Source: Hyphomicrobium denitrificans 1NES1
Lineage (GTDB): Bacteria > Pseudomonadota > Alphaproteobacteria > Rhizobiales > Hyphomicrobiaceae
Length of the DNA: 64,000 nt
NCBI RefSeq assembly: GCF_000230975.2
Contig: NC_021172.1
Location: 2,170,001 to 2,234,000 of the forward strand
Direction: 5' to 3'
Made by a program: the position numbers and the translations under genes
Shown here: positions 45,618 through 54,770 of the stretch, one piece after another
Layout: every line of letters begins with the position of its first letter
Numbering within the stretch: position 1 is the stretch's first letter
The notes under the pieces: generated by a model
What the model saw: the letters and a program-made list of their open reading frames with translations, nothing else
What the model was told of the DNA's origin: nothing
Databases searched by the model: none

Positions 45618-46103
45618 ATGACATTCATGCTGTCCAATGGGCGCTCGTATCGTCTCGGCGTGGCCCTGACCGCGGCGCTCATTTCAAGCGCAGGATTTAA
45701 CAGCGGGCCCTGCTGGGCCAAGCACAAATCCCAACTCACTATCCCAAGCGACCCGTGCGCCAAAATGAATGGCTATATGACCAAACGCGTCAACGACATG
45801 AAGGGTCTCAAGAAAACCATCGACAAGGAGCAGTCCGTTCCCAATACGGTCGCGGGCATCTTCGATCTGATGCAAGGCAAGCCCTACGTCGATCAACCCA
45901 AGACTCAAAAGCTTGCGGAGATGCGCCGCGAAGCCAACGACCTCAACGAGACCATGCGGGCCTCCGGTTGCACTGCCGTCAATATCGATGAGGAAATGGC
46001 CAAACCCGAAATCCCGACACTTCCCACTCCGACGCGAAAGGGTAAGGGAAAGGGGCAGGGAGAAGGGCTGGAAGCGGATATCCCGCTCCGATCCAACCGT
46101 TAA
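45618..46103 (+). CDS. Exported protein with Lys/Gly-rich tail
   Basis: The 161-residue product has a signal peptide (SYRLGVALTAALISSAGFNSGPCWAKH). Its mature helical domain has two Cys (SDPCAKMNGY, ASGCTAVNID) and ends in a KGKGKGQGEGLE tail. GAGGGAC upstream supports the ATG at 45618. It opens a run of three small exported proteins (45618-47034). No family is recognised. Confidence 0.7.
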   Translation: MTFMLSNGRSYRLGVALTAALISSAGFNSGPCWAKHKSQLTIPSDPCAKMNGYMTKRVNDMKGLKKTIDKEQSVPNTVAGIFDLMQGKPYVDQPKTQKLAEMRREANDLNETMRASGCTAVNIDEEMAKPEIPTLPTPTRKGKGKGQGEGLEADIPLRSNR

Positions 46104-46169
46104 CCTTTTGTTTACCCGAAGCACCTTGAACTCTCCCGGTAACTGTTTCTTGCCACCGGGCTGACCATC

Positions 46170-46520
46170 GTGAACCTTCCCCGACTTCTCGTCGTGACTG
46201 GGGTGCTCGCGGCAACGGCGTCCGTTGTTCCGGACGACGTCGCGGCCCAGAGCCTCACGATCGAAGAAACGATTTCCGTCCAATCCACATGGACGAGCGG
46301 ATACATGGGCCTCGGCGGCGGCTTGGCGAAAGCGATGCCGAAGCACAGCGCTAAAAAGACTGTCTCGACGGTGCCGGAGCGACAGGGTGCGCGCCGGCCG
46401 GCAGCCCGCGTTGCGCGCCGCGCCTATGACCTCCGCACACCGATCGCGCTCGTTGCGGAAACGCTCGATCATACGGGCGAGAATATCGCGACGCTTGGGG
46501 CTCACGCCAAGTCGCGATGA
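46170..46520 (+). CDS. Exported protein of unknown function
   Basis: This 116-residue frame starts at GTG (46170), MNLPRLLVVTGVLAATASVVPDDVAAQS, a clear signal peptide. The mature part is basic and cysteine-free (ERQGARRPAARVARRAYDLRTP). It follows the preceding gene by 66 bases and may be in the same operon. No family is recognised, and the ribosome site is weak. Confidence 0.6.
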   Translation: MNLPRLLVVTGVLAATASVVPDDVAAQSLTIEETISVQSTWTSGYMGLGGGLAKAMPKHSAKKTVSTVPERQGARRPAARVARRAYDLRTPIALVAETLDHTGENIATLGAHAKSR

Positions 46521-46686
46521 CCTTCACTCTCCGAGACTATCAGCCGTCTCGCGCCGAGCGGGCATTCGCGGCTCGACCGGGGAACGCGGTGACAACGATC
46601 GATTAACCGGAATGCCTCTCCCGCCTCCCCGTTTTCTATCGCCCAGGCTACGATTATGCCGATCGTGGTCGCGCCGGAGTTGGGTC

Positions 46687-47034
46687 ATGCGGAACGCGGT
46701 AGCCTTTTTCGTTTTCGTGATGGCGCTCGGTTTCCTGTCGGCATCTCCCGGCGGTGCGTACGCCGGCTTACCGCTACCTGCTCTCGAACAAGATCGCGGA
46801 CCGATTGTTGCGGTCAATCATCGATACGATGACATCTACGACGACGAGGACGATCTCGACGACCAGCCGCCACCGCGGCGTGCCGATCCCTATCCTCCGC
46901 CCCCGGACGCAGCTCCCGCTGTTGAATTTCTCCCGCCTCCGCGACCTGCGAATTGCGGCGAGTTCCGGTATTGGAATGGCGAATACTGCGCCGATGCGCG
47001 CGATCAGCCACCGTACACCGGACCGCGATGGTGA
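46687..47034 (+). CDS. Exported Asp/Pro-rich protein
   Basis: The 115-residue product has a signal peptide (MRNAVAFFVFVMALGFLSASPGGAYAG), an acidic stretch (YDDIYDDEDDLDDQPPP), a Pro-rich linker, and a short two-Cys C-terminal module (NCGEFRYWNGEYCADARDQP). GGAG 7 bases upstream sets the start. The C-terminal module resembles short secreted domains common in Hyphomicrobiales, whose role is unknown. The acidic segment could bind cations. Confidence 0.7.
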   Translation: MRNAVAFFVFVMALGFLSASPGGAYAGLPLPALEQDRGPIVAVNHRYDDIYDDEDDLDDQPPPRRADPYPPPPDAAPAVEFLPPPRPANCGEFRYWNGEYCADARDQPPYTGPRW

Positions 47035-47373
47035 CCCTCGCACCATTGTGAAGATCGCATCGAGGATGCACGCATCGGCCTAGGCCGAATGACTTAAGGC
47101 GGAATAAACCTGCATTTGCCGCATTATTGACCGGCGCGCTCAGGAGTGTCCGCAGAGAAGCAGCTTCGGCGAAGTGCCTCACGGCTGACACAAAGGGTCG
47201 GCGCGATGCCGCTGTGCCGAGTTTTCGAGCGCCTATTTGGCGCACCCGAACAAAACTGCGCCGAGCCGACGAAAATATAATTGCCCGCGCGGTATTTCCG
47301 CGAGCATTTCGAACCTTACATATCTACTGCCGTGCGATTTCGGCGTGGCGCATAACGGCGAAGGACCGCTACC

Positions 47374-48024
47374 ATGGATTCACAGGAGCAACATCTCATA
47401 GAGGATCTGTTCGCGCGCTTAAGGAGCGCGAGCAGCGCAACCAAAGACCGGGACGCGGAGCAGCTTATCAGAGATCTCGTCTCCCGCTTTCCCGACGCCC
47501 CCTACTATCTGACGCAAAGTGTTCTCGTGCAGCAGCAGGCCCTCGACCGCGCCGACGCGCGGATAAGGGACCTCGAAGCATCGACCCAAGACAGGCGATT
47601 CAGCGAGCAGCGTGGCTCAACGAGTTTTCTCGGCGGGTCATCGGTGCCCCAGACAGGCCGCCGCTACGCCGATGCTCCCTCCGAAGCTCCCCGGCCGAGC
47701 GACAGCCCGTGGGCGCAGCAGCCATCGAGGACAGGCAGCTTTCTTGGTTCTGCGCTATCGACAGCAACAGGCGTCGCAGGCGGCATGTTCCTCGCCGACA
47801 GCATTCGCAGCCTTTTCGGTGGCGGCGGCCTTTTTCAGGGCGGCACGGCTTCCGCCGATCAAACCCAGGCGAAACTCGATCGTGCACAAGACGAAGCACA
47901 AGACGCAAAAGACGATGCCGAGCAGGCTCGCAAGGATCTCGCCGCCGACGATGCCGCCCTCGACGACATGCAGGACGAGCAGGATGACGGCTGGTCCGAT
48001 GACGATGGCAGCATGGACGTGTGA
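47374..48024 (+). CDS. DUF2076 family protein
   Basis: The 216-residue product has the DUF2076 start MDSQEQHLIEDLFARLRSAS, DAEQLIRDLVSRFPDAPYYLTQSVLVQQQAL and DRADARIRDLEA. A Gly/Ser/Pro-rich linker, a hydrophobic glycine-rich segment (LGSALSTATGVAGGMFLADSI, about 125-145) and a highly acidic C-terminus (DDMQDEQDDGWSDDDGSMDV) follow. DUF2076 proteins are described as periplasmic ligand-binding sensors in databases, but no signal peptide is visible here and the function is unproven. It is monocistronic; the gap upstream (47035-47373) contains no gene. Confidence 0.85.
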   Translation: MDSQEQHLIEDLFARLRSASSATKDRDAEQLIRDLVSRFPDAPYYLTQSVLVQQQALDRADARIRDLEASTQDRRFSEQRGSTSFLGGSSVPQTGRRYADAPSEAPRPSDSPWAQQPSRTGSFLGSALSTATGVAGGMFLADSIRSLFGGGGLFQGGTASADQTQAKLDRAQDEAQDAKDDAEQARKDLAADDAALDDMQDEQDDGWSDDDGSMDV

Positions 48025-48072
48025 CCGAGGACGAAGCCCGCAGGCGATGCCTTAATGCCGACTTCGAAGGTA

Positions 48073-48115
48073 TGGTGGACCCGGTTGGGATCGGGCCACC
48101 CTTTGATTAGAAGGC
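48073..48115 (-). tRNA. tRNA 3'-end remnant (Arg-UCU-like)
   Basis: On the minus strand a CTTCTAATC loop and an AGGGT variable region lead into GGCC-CGATCCCAACCGGG and TCCACCA. This copies the anticodon-loop-to-CCA half of a tRNA, with a 4-base deletion in the T arm compared with the tRNA-Lys at 51600. The 5' half is missing. It cannot be functional and is best read as a tRNA pseudogene or an attachment-site scar. Confidence 0.6.
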
Positions 48116-48240
48116 ATGCACGGAGCCGGTAAATTTAATTCGTATTCTGACAGTTCAGAAAGCGTCTGCGGAACGAAGATTCAAATCCTAAGCCGGGGCG
48201 TCAGAACGCGAATTCTGGAGAAGCCGGCGAGCCGCCGCTT

Positions 48241-49038
48241 TTATGCGTGGTTCGCAATTGCTAGGGGCACACTCCGGACGGGATTACGATGCATCCAGCA
48301 GCGATACACCTTTGCGACCCGAAATGAGGACAGTACCGTCGCGTATCGCAGTCCCATGATGCCGCCAGTGAAATGACGTCTGACAATATAATATTTGTAG
48401 AAGTTCATTGGGAACTCTACGAGCAGGCGTGCGAATGTCAGGGAACGGTTCCGCGGACGTGCATGCGCCGCCGCAAGCGACATGCGCTCGTCAAGCTTCG
48501 TCCTCATGTGGTCGAAGGACCGGATGGAGTAGTGGTGGATGGGAGCCTTGAGGCGCCCGACGCTGTGGCCATCCGTTACGACTGAGTCATGGACGCAGGA
48601 ATCCCGGAACCTGACCACGCTGCGATCGTACAGCCGCGCGTACCAGTTATCACGGGCCCACATCCGGGGTTTGTTCTGGCCCGGATAGACGATGTGGATG
48701 GGCATGCCGTACGCAACGTTTGCCGGTGCTCCAGAACGAAGTAGCGTAATGATTTCGCGCCGAAGGTCGGCGGGCACGACTTCATCGGCGTCCAGGTTCA
48801 ACACCCAGTCATGCCGACATTGCTCTTCGGCGAACCTCTTCTGTCCTCCGAACCCGAGCCAGGGCTGCACGATGACGCGCGCTCCTTCGGCTCGGGCAAT
48901 GGCGATCGTTCCATCCGAACTGCCGCTGTCAACGACAACGACCTCATCGACCCACGACCTGACAGACCGGATCGTTCTGGCGATCCGATCAGCTTCGTTT
49001 TTCGCGATAATGAAGCACGACAGAGGCAGCTTACGCAT
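48241..49038 (-). CDS. Glycosyltransferase family 2 (LPS core type)
   Basis: The 265-residue protein starts MRKLPLSCFIIAKNEADRIA and has the GT2 A-fold: VVVDSGSSDGT for UDP-sugar binding, LNLDADEVV as the metal-binding DxD, and FRDSCVHDSVVTDG followed by HHYSIRSFDHM. Members of this subfamily (WaaE/KdtX-like) transfer sugars in lipopolysaccharide core assembly. The start at 49038 is favoured over longer readings to 49173. It lies in the 3.5-kb interval between the tRNA remnant and tRNA-Lys. Confidence 0.88.
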   Translation of the reverse strand: MRKLPLSCFIIAKNEADRIARTIRSVRSWVDEVVVVDSGSSDGTIAIARAEGARVIVQPWLGFGGQKRFAEEQCRHDWVLNLDADEVVPADLRREIITLLRSGAPANVAYGMPIHIVYPGQNKPRMWARDNWYARLYDRSVVRFRDSCVHDSVVTDGHSVGRLKAPIHHYSIRSFDHMRTKLDERMSLAAAHARPRNRSLTFARLLVEFPMNFYKYYIVRRHFTGGIMGLRYATVLSSFRVAKVYRCWMHRNPVRSVPLAIANHA

Positions 49039-49491
49039 ACACCAAGTTTCTCCGAAGAAACGCAAACCGGGCAGACGAGCGATTAGCAGATGCCCCATCC
49101 ATCGCCCCGCTATGGTTAAAATTTTATGGCCCTTTCCGCGCGGTTCAATTTGAAATTGGACGCAGTAGCCCAAGCGCTACAGCACCTTTTATTCGAGAGC
49201 CCACAAAGAGCTAACCTGCTCTTGTCTCATAGGTTTCGTGCAGACAGCTCTCGCAAGAGGTGCTGTTTAAGGAGCGGCATCCGAGTTGCTTATCCACAGT
49301 TTTTCAAAGGGCGTGCGCGATACAAAGCCCCTCGATCTAGTTTCGCCGTAAGCGCCCAGAGATTGTACAGGTCGGCAAGCCCGATTGCCTGCTGAGAAAA
49401 GCCGGCGCCTATTAAGGCTTTCATCGATCTTGATGCGAACCGCCTGCAAGGTGCGAGAGTCGCCGCCTGATCGGCGCCGAATGGAATTGCT
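49039..49491. other. Intergenic region without a supported gene
   Basis: This 450-base gap is lower in GC than its surroundings. It contains one perfect DnaA-box 9-mer (TTATCCACA at 49290-49298) but no cluster of boxes. No open frame here has a convincing start or recognisable product. Confidence 0.4.
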
Positions 49492-50736
49492 TTATTCGAG
49501 CGGCGTAGACGGCTTCGTTTCCAGGAAAAACCGCCAGACAGTTGCCAAGCCCGCGAGCGCGATGGCGGACATGGTGAAGAATGCCGCCGGGGCACCTGCC
49601 CCGTCGGCGATGTCACCGGTCAGTGTCGTGCTCGCTGCGGCGCCGAGGCCCATTGCGACTCCGACGACGCCGAGCGCCAGATTGAAGTGTGCGGTTTGCG
49701 AGGTCAGGTCTGCGACGCAGACAGCCACCAGGATACCGATGATTGCCGCCGCTACGCCGTCGAGGATCTGAATCATGACAAAGGCATAAGGATCGCGGCA
49801 AAAGCCGAACGCGAAGGATCTGGCGGCAAGGACGGCGAAGGCGGCGAGTAGCAACGGCTTCCGGCCGTGGATGTCGGCTTGCAATCCGACCCACGCTGAG
49901 CCTGCCGTCACGATGAGCTGAGGGATGATCATGCACAGCGCAACGAGCAGCGTCGCCGACTGCTCCGAGCGCATCGTTATGATGTTCGCGGCGAGCGGCA
50001 TAAGGCCGGCGTTGGCGCAATGAAACAGGAAGACGCTGACCACCAGCACGATGATATCGCGCCTGCCGAGAAGTTCGCGCAGCGCGAGCACGACCGAGTC
50101 AGGCTCATTGCGCCGACGCAGCCGGGGCTCGTGGTGTAAATCGCGGGAGGAGATCAACGCGAGCGCCAAGAGCCCGGGGATGGTCATCACGGCCGCGATC
50201 AGAAATACCGCACGGCTGGAGAGATAGTAGCCGCCGACCCCCATCACGAACACGGCGAAGATGCTTCCAGCAGACGCGAACTGCGCATTGCGGCCAAGCC
50301 GCGCGCCAAGGTGCGCATGGCCGACGAGACCCAGGCTTATCGCTATAAGCGCCGGACCGACCAGAACGCTGGCGCCGATGTGAACGATCTGCGCCAGTAG
50401 CGTGAAGAGGAAGCGCGGAGAGATCGCGATCGCTAGCGCACTAAGGCCGATTCCAGCGACGGCGAAAGCAACGATCTGCTTTTTCTGCGGCGTCGCATCG
50501 ATCACCGCGCCCGCCGGAATCTGCCCTGCGAGGCCGAGGAGACTTCCGACGGTCAGCAGCAGCCCGATGTCGGCATTTGCCCATTTCTCACTCGTCAGAT
50601 AGACGACCATAAAGGGTCCGAAACCCGTCTGCACGTCCGCCAGGAAGAAAGAAAACCAATCAAGACCGCGACGGCTCGATTTGCTCGGGCCTCCTGGGAC
50701 ACGGGTTGAGGCTCTGGTTGGATCGGGCGCGGGCAT
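49492..50736 (-). CDS. MFS transporter
   Basis: The 414-residue product has about 12 hydrophobic spans. The first begins LDWFSFFLADVQTGFGPFMVVYLT, motif A is in GLLLTVGSLLGLAGQIPAGAVID, and a second A-like motif is GLQADIHGRKPLLLAAFA. It resembles the group of DHA1-type exporters with a Pro-rich cytoplasmic N-terminus. The substrate is unknown. It starts at 50736 and runs in the same direction as the PRC-barrel gene 32 bases upstream, so the two may be co-transcribed. Confidence 0.85.
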   Translation of the reverse strand: MPAPDPTRASTRVPGGPSKSSRRGLDWFSFFLADVQTGFGPFMVVYLTSEKWANADIGLLLTVGSLLGLAGQIPAGAVIDATPQKKQIVAFAVAGIGLSALAIAISPRFLFTLLAQIVHIGASVLVGPALIAISLGLVGHAHLGARLGRNAQFASAGSIFAVFVMGVGGYYLSSRAVFLIAAVMTIPGLLALALISSRDLHHEPRLRRRNEPDSVVLALRELLGRRDIIVLVVSVFLFHCANAGLMPLAANIITMRSEQSATLLVALCMIIPQLIVTAGSAWVGLQADIHGRKPLLLAAFAVLAARSFAFGFCRDPYAFVMIQILDGVAAAIIGILVAVCVADLTSQTAHFNLALGVVGVAMGLGAAASTTLTGDIADGAGAPAAFFTMSAIALAGLATVWRFFLETKPSTPLE

Positions 50737-50768
50737 ATGCTGTCACCGAGACCCTTCCGCGCGCATGC

Positions 50769-51293
50769 TCACTCTTTCTCTTTTCGTGCTGGAGGCGGAT
50801 GCGCGGATTTCGGCACCGCGCCGACGATGACGATGGGTTCGCCCGAACGATATTCGGGGGCGACCCGAAGCTGGTCCTTGCTCATATCGAGCACCGCACT
50901 CAACGCGGATTTGCCCTGAACGAAATGAAGCGCCGACCAGGCGACGGCAATCTTCCGAACGCCGACTCCCAGGAAGCCCCCAAGGTCGATGACTGCGGCG
51001 CGCACGCTGCCGTCAGCTTCAACAAGCACGTCCGTTATGCTGCCGAGCGTTTCGCCCGAGGATGTATGAATTTCCTTCCCCATGATGCTTTCGAGATGCT
51101 CGTTATCGACAAGCACTGCTGGCGTTTCCGTCTTCGCGGGAGGAGGATTTGGCAGCTTTTGCGCCGCGCGCTGATCTATGGTGGGGGGCTTGTCTTGCGG
51201 TTGGGCGTCTCGCGTATCGGCATGCGCGATCGCATCGCAGCTTCCGGCGCATAGCAGCGCGGCGATCAAAGCCCGTAAAGTGCCTCCGCTCAT
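50769..51293 (-). CDS. Exported PRC-barrel domain protein
   Basis: The 174-residue product has a signal peptide (MSGGTLRALIAALLCAGSCDAIAHA), a Pro/Gln-rich linker, and one PRC-barrel domain (SIMGKEIHTSSGETLGSITDVLVEADGSVRAAVIDLGGFLGVGVRKIAV). Periplasmic PRC-barrel proteins are common in alphaproteobacteria; the domain binds partner proteins or RNA in other settings, with unknown role here. The ATG at 51293 is selected at the signal peptide; longer readings are non-coding. It ends in a Pro/Lys-rich tail. Confidence 0.85.
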   Translation of the reverse strand: MSGGTLRALIAALLCAGSCDAIAHADTRDAQPQDKPPTIDQRAAQKLPNPPPAKTETPAVLVDNEHLESIMGKEIHTSSGETLGSITDVLVEADGSVRAAVIDLGGFLGVGVRKIAVAWSALHFVQGKSALSAVLDMSKDQLRVAPEYRSGEPIVIVGAVPKSAHPPPARKEKE

Positions 51294-51599
51294 GTCGAAA
51301 GATCTCGAACCGCACTCCCGTGCCTTGCCCGGCGCCAATAGGAGAATACCCATCCATTGCGGGAACGTTCCGGGTGGCGGCAAAAAAGAAGGCACCAGCT
51401 TTTTCTTCGATACCGACCGATATTCGCAATCGGCAACGGCGGCGCCCGGCGATAGAATCACGGCGCCCACACGAGCAATACGCAAACCCTCCGCATCAAT
51501 CCACGATAACGCGGGGGAAATTGCGGCACGATCGATGTACCGGATCGCGCCCGGCGATTTTCGCCGAAGAACGGAAAACAGCTAACGCCTTGATAAACA

Positions 51600-51674
51600 T
51601 GGTGAGCCCGGTTGGGATCGAACCAACGACCCTCTGATTAAAAGTCAGATGCTCTACCGCTGAGCTACGGGCCC
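51600..51674 (-). tRNA. tRNA-Lys(UUU)
   Basis: The minus strand folds as a 75-nt tRNA: acceptor GGGCCCG/CGGGCTC (one G-U), D arm GCTCAGCGGTAGAGC, anticodon arm CTGACTTTTAATCAG with anticodon TTT, T arm TTGGTTCGATCCCAA, discriminator A, and genome-encoded CCA. All stems pair. It reads lysine AAA/AAG. Its 3' end faces the GT2/MFS/PRC interval and the tRNA remnant at 48073. Confidence 0.95.
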
Positions 51675-52030
51675 CCGAAGCGGTCCGGTTACCTGCCTTT
51701 TCGACGGAGCGCAAGTCTCGGGTCGCTTTGCGCGCGAAGATGATTGTATGCGGGGGCCGCAGAGTGGTGGCTTCGGGACAGATTTACGCACCTTACCGGC
51801 ATTTCGAGCCCCGGACCAAACCCGAGCGCCGCGTGTAGTTGCGTCGCTTCGCGGTCGTGTGCGGCGTCGCCATAGCGATTGTGCGGCGATATGGTCAGGG
51901 TATCCAGACACGCTTACGCTTACAGACTCCGCTAACACTCTTTCCCCGCCAAGGTGCTCTGAGGCTCCGGTTTTCCCCGGGCGCCATAGCCTTGGCTTAG
52001 GATCATATCCGTTTCATTTGCGGCGCACCC
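51675..52030. other. Intergenic region without a supported gene
   Basis: This 356-base stretch is open in two frames, but their peptides are Arg/Pro/Ser-rich, without ribosome sites or recognisable domains. It should contain the tRNA-Lys promoter (minus strand) and that of the EamA gene. Confidence 0.4.
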
Positions 52031-52936
52031 ATGCCTGACCGCCTAAAGGCCGTTCTCTTGATGTGCACGGCCGTCTCGCTCTTTTCGTGCCTCGACGCGA
52101 CGGCGAAATATCTCGGCAGCTCCCAGGGCATTCCCACGTCGGAGATCGTGTGGGCGCGCTTCCTTGGTCAAGCCCTGCTGATGGTGGTGATCTGCGGGCC
52201 GCGCGCGGTTCCGGGCTGGTTCAAAACCCGGAGGCTTGGCCTGCAGCTTTTGCGGTCGCTTTTCATGGTGGCGACGACAGCATTCAACTTTCTCGCGGTC
52301 CAATACCTGCGCCTCGACCAGACGATCTCGATTGCGTTTCTGGCGCCGCTCGTCGTCGCGGCGCTGGCCGGGCCGCTGCTCGGGGAGTATGTGGGCTGGC
52401 GCCGTGCGATAGCGATCGTTTCGGGGTTTCTCGGCGTTCTGATCGTCGTCCGCCCCGGCTTCGTCGAATTTCATCCGGCGTTTTTGGCGTCGCTCGTCGC
52501 GATGACGGCCTATGCGCTGTTCATGATCGTGACGCGCAAACTCTCCGGCATCGATCCGCCGCTCGTTACGCTCTTCTATGCATTGATCGTAGGCGTCGTT
52601 GCGGGCGGATTTTTCGCAATTCCGGAATGGGTTTGGCCAACGGCGCCTTTCGATTGGCTACTGCTGCTGGCGACTGGCGCGCTCGGCGGACTAGGTCACT
52701 ACCTGCTGATCCACGCCTACGGACTGGCACCGGCGTCGTCCGTCTCGCCGTTCCTCTATTTCCAGCTCATGAGCATGATCGCTCTGGAGTACGTCGTCTT
52801 CGGCGACACACCTGATCGTTGGACGCTGATCGGCTCCGGCGTCGTCATCGCATCGGGCATCTATCTCGTGCATCGCGAACGCATCGCACACCGCGAGAGC
52901 AAGGACGCGGCTATGGAGCAGCAGGCTGCCGTATGA
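52031..52936 (+). CDS. EamA family (DMT) transporter
   Basis: The 301-residue protein has ten hydrophobic spans in two EamA repeats (about 1-140 and 150-290). It begins [23 protein letters not shown] and has [19 protein letters not shown] and a matching [25 protein letters not shown] in the second half. These transporters export metabolites such as amino acids or nucleobases; the substrate is unknown. Its 3' end overlaps the tgt 3' end by 26 bases on opposite strands. Confidence 0.88.
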   Translation: MPDRLKAVLLMCTAVSLFSCLDATAKYLGSSQGIPTSEIVWARFLGQALLMVVICGPRAVPGWFKTRRLGLQLLRSLFMVATTAFNFLAVQYLRLDQTISIAFLAPLVVAALAGPLLGEYVGWRRAIAIVSGFLGVLIVVRPGFVEFHPAFLASLVAMTAYALFMIVTRKLSGIDPPLVTLFYALIVGVVAGGFFAIPEWVWPTAPFDWLLLLATGALGGLGHYLLIHAYGLAPASSVSPFLYFQLMSMIALEYVVFGDTPDRWTLIGSGVVIASGIYLVHRERIAHRESKDAAMEQQAAV

Positions 52937-54089
52937 TTTGTGTTTTCGTCGCTTCGGCCCATTCTGCAAACCGGCCGTTCGCGATGGCTTCGCGCATCGC
53001 CGCCATCAACTCCTGATAGAAGACGGTGTTGACCCACGACAGGATCATCGCGCCGAGGAATTCGCCGGACTTGATCAGGTGATGCACGTAGGCCCGCGAA
53101 TAATCGCGCGCGGCGGGGCATGAGCTCAGCTCATCGATCGGGGATGAATCTTCCGCGTATTTGGCGTTGCGCATGTTCAGCGCGCCGTTCCATGTAAACG
53201 CGTAACCGTGGCGGCCATTGCGGGTCGGCATGACGCAATCGAACATATCGACGCCGAGGCGAACCGACTCGATCAGGTCGAGCGGCGTGCCGACACCCAT
53301 CAGATAGCGCGGTTTATCGCCGGGAAGTGCCGGAAGCGTTTCACCGAGCGTCGCGACCATCGCCTCGTGGCCTTCGCCAACCGCAAGACCGCCGACGGCG
53401 TAGCCAGGAAAATCCATCGCAACGAGCGCTTCCGCCGAGCGGCGGCGCAGTTCCGGATCGGTGCCGCCCTGCACGATGCCGAACAGTGCTTGGCCTCGAT
53501 GCGCGCCGCCTGCCACGAGTTGCGCTTCAAAGGCGCGCTTCGAGCGTTCGGCCCAGCGCAGCGACAATTCCATCGCGCGCTCAACCTCGCGGCGCTCGGC
53601 CGGAAGCTCGATGCATTCGTCGAACTGCATCTGGATGTCGGAACCGAGCAGGCATTGGATTTCTATCGAGCGCTCGGGCGAGAGCATGTGACGCGAGCCG
53701 TCGAGATGCGACTGGAACGCGACGCCATCTTCCGTGATCTTGCGGATCTTGCCGAGGCTCATCACCTGGAAGCCGCCGGAGTCGGTCAGGATCGGCCCGT
53801 CCCAGCGCATGAACTTGTGCAGTCCGCCGAGCCGCGCAATGCGTTCGGCGCCCGGGCGCAGCATCAGGTGATAGGTATTGCCGAGGATGATGTCGGCGCC
53901 GGCGTCACCCACCTGCTCGGGATAAAGCGCCTTGACCGTCGCGACGGTCCCGACCGGCATGAACGCGGGCGTGCTGATCACGCCGCGCGGCGTCACGATC
54001 TCACCGAGCCGCGCCAAGCCGTCAGTTGTCTTGAGATGGAAGGCGAAGTGTTCGCCCAGTGAGAGTCTACTTTCCACGTCCGCCTTCAT
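52911..54089 (-). CDS. tgt: tRNA-guanine transglycosylase
   Basis: The 392-residue enzyme swaps guanine-34 for preQ1 in tRNAs with GUN anticodons, a step of queuosine synthesis. It has [16 protein letters not shown] at the start, [11 protein letters not shown] (base-pocket Asp), [16 protein letters not shown] and [17 protein letters not shown] with the nucleophile Asp. The zinc region is reduced: canonical ECxCxxC reads [18 protein letters not shown], keeping one Cys and the His. queA lies upstream on the same strand, with a DUF559 gene and repeats inserted between. Start: [13 protein letters not shown] at 54089. Confidence 0.95.
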   Translation of the reverse strand: MKADVESRLSLGEHFAFHLKTTDGLARLGEIVTPRGVISTPAFMPVGTVATVKALYPEQVGDAGADIILGNTYHLMLRPGAERIARLGGLHKFMRWDGPILTDSGGFQVMSLGKIRKITEDGVAFQSHLDGSRHMLSPERSIEIQCLLGSDIQMQFDECIELPAERREVERAMELSLRWAERSKRAFEAQLVAGGAHRGQALFGIVQGGTDPELRRRSAEALVAMDFPGYAVGGLAVGEGHEAMVATLGETLPALPGDKPRYLMGVGTPLDLIESVRLGVDMFDCVMPTRNGRHGYAFTWNGALNMRNAKYAEDSSPIDELSSCPAARDYSRAYVHHLIKSGEFLGAMILSWVNTVFYQELMAAMREAIANGRFAEWAEATKTQIIRQPAAP

Positions 54090-54114
54090 AAATCTTGCAG
54101 CGACCTTTCCTTCA

Positions 54115-54150
54115 CCCCACCCCTACCCCCTCCCCGTCAAGGGGAGGGGG
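54115..54150. repeat. CCCCTCCCC-type palindrome (family 1), near tgt
   Basis: CCCCACCCCTACCCCCTCCCC, a GTCAA loop and GGGGAGGGGG lie just upstream of tgt. A fragment (GGGGAGGGGAATT) recurs at 54232-54246. With the copy at 54363 it brackets the 54151-54362 stretch, which has no gene. Confidence 0.75.
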
Positions 54151-54357
54151 ATTAAAGGAGGCACGAGGGCACTACAAATGGATTCAGCGAATGACATAGC
54201 GTGCTGAGCCAGATTTGGATGGGCCGCCCGTGGGGAGGGGAATTGAGGCGAGACGCTCCAGGTCCGACAGAACACACGTTGCAATCCAATTTACCGCCGA
54301 CATCATCCTTTTCGCAGACCCACGTAGACATTCATACGGCATCATCGATGCGGTTTC

Positions 54358-54729
54358 TTAAACCCCTCCCCCTTGCGGGGAGGGGCTAGGGGTGGGGGTT
54401 TTCAGTTCTTGGATAATTGTATCCATTACACCGTCCACGTTTCTGAATACGTCGTCGTTTAAAAACCGCACAACGCGGAACCCCTGCTGGACGAGATATT
54501 GCTGCCGATCGCTGTCCTGCAATGTCTCACTTTCCGTACCGTGCGTTGCTCCATCGACCTCAACGATCAGGCGCTTCGCGAAACAAACAAAGTCGACGAT
54601 GAAGCGATCGATGGGAGCTTGCTGACGGAATTTGAAACCCGCCTGCTTGAGTTCACGAAATCTCGACCATAGCTCGCGTTCGGCGCCGGTCCTGTTTTTC
54701 CGGAGACTTCTCGCGACCTCATTGGCCAT
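54358..54729 (-). CDS. DUF559 (Vsr-like) endonuclease domain protein
   Basis: The 123-residue protein matches the DUF559 family, which has the very-short-patch-repair nuclease fold. It shows ARSLRKNRTGAERELWSRFRELK, FKFRQQAPIDRFIVDFVCFAKRLIVEVDGATHG (candidate catalytic Asp/Glu/Asp), and DRQQYLVQQGFRVVRFLNDDV. Its C-terminus (KTPTPSPSPQGGGV) is encoded by the family-1 palindrome at 54363-54398, so gene and repeat are physically joined. The ATG at 54729 is used; a GTG at 54774 overlapping the queA stop (GTGA) is a real alternative that would couple translation to queA. It interrupts the usual queA-tgt order. Confidence 0.85.
   Translation of the reverse strand: MANEVARSLRKNRTGAERELWSRFRELKQAGFKFRQQAPIDRFIVDFVCFAKRLIVEVDGATHGTESETLQDSDRQQYLVQQGFRVVRFLNDDVFRNVDGVMDTIIQELKTPTPSPSPQGGGV
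54363..54398. repeat. CCCCTCCCC-type palindrome forming the DUF559 gene's 3' end
   Basis: CCCCTCCCCC, TTGC loop, GGGGAGGGG and then CTAGGGGTGGGGG. Read on the minus strand it supplies the last codons and the stop of the DUF559 gene. It is in opposite orientation to the copy at 54115. Confidence 0.8.
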
Positions 54730-54770
54730 TGCAGATGTTCGCCATTCACCCGACGCACGCCCCTTTTCCC

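Noticed and set aside
49290-49298. Perfect DnaA-box 9-mer TTATCCACA in an AT-richer gap
   Set aside because: Only one box, no cluster, no AT-rich unwinding repeats and no origin-linked genes nearby, so not called as an origin.
51748-52038. 96-codon plus-strand frame between tRNA-Lys and the EamA gene
   Set aside because: Arg/Pro/Ser/Thr-rich, no ribosome site, overlaps the EamA start, no recognisable domain.
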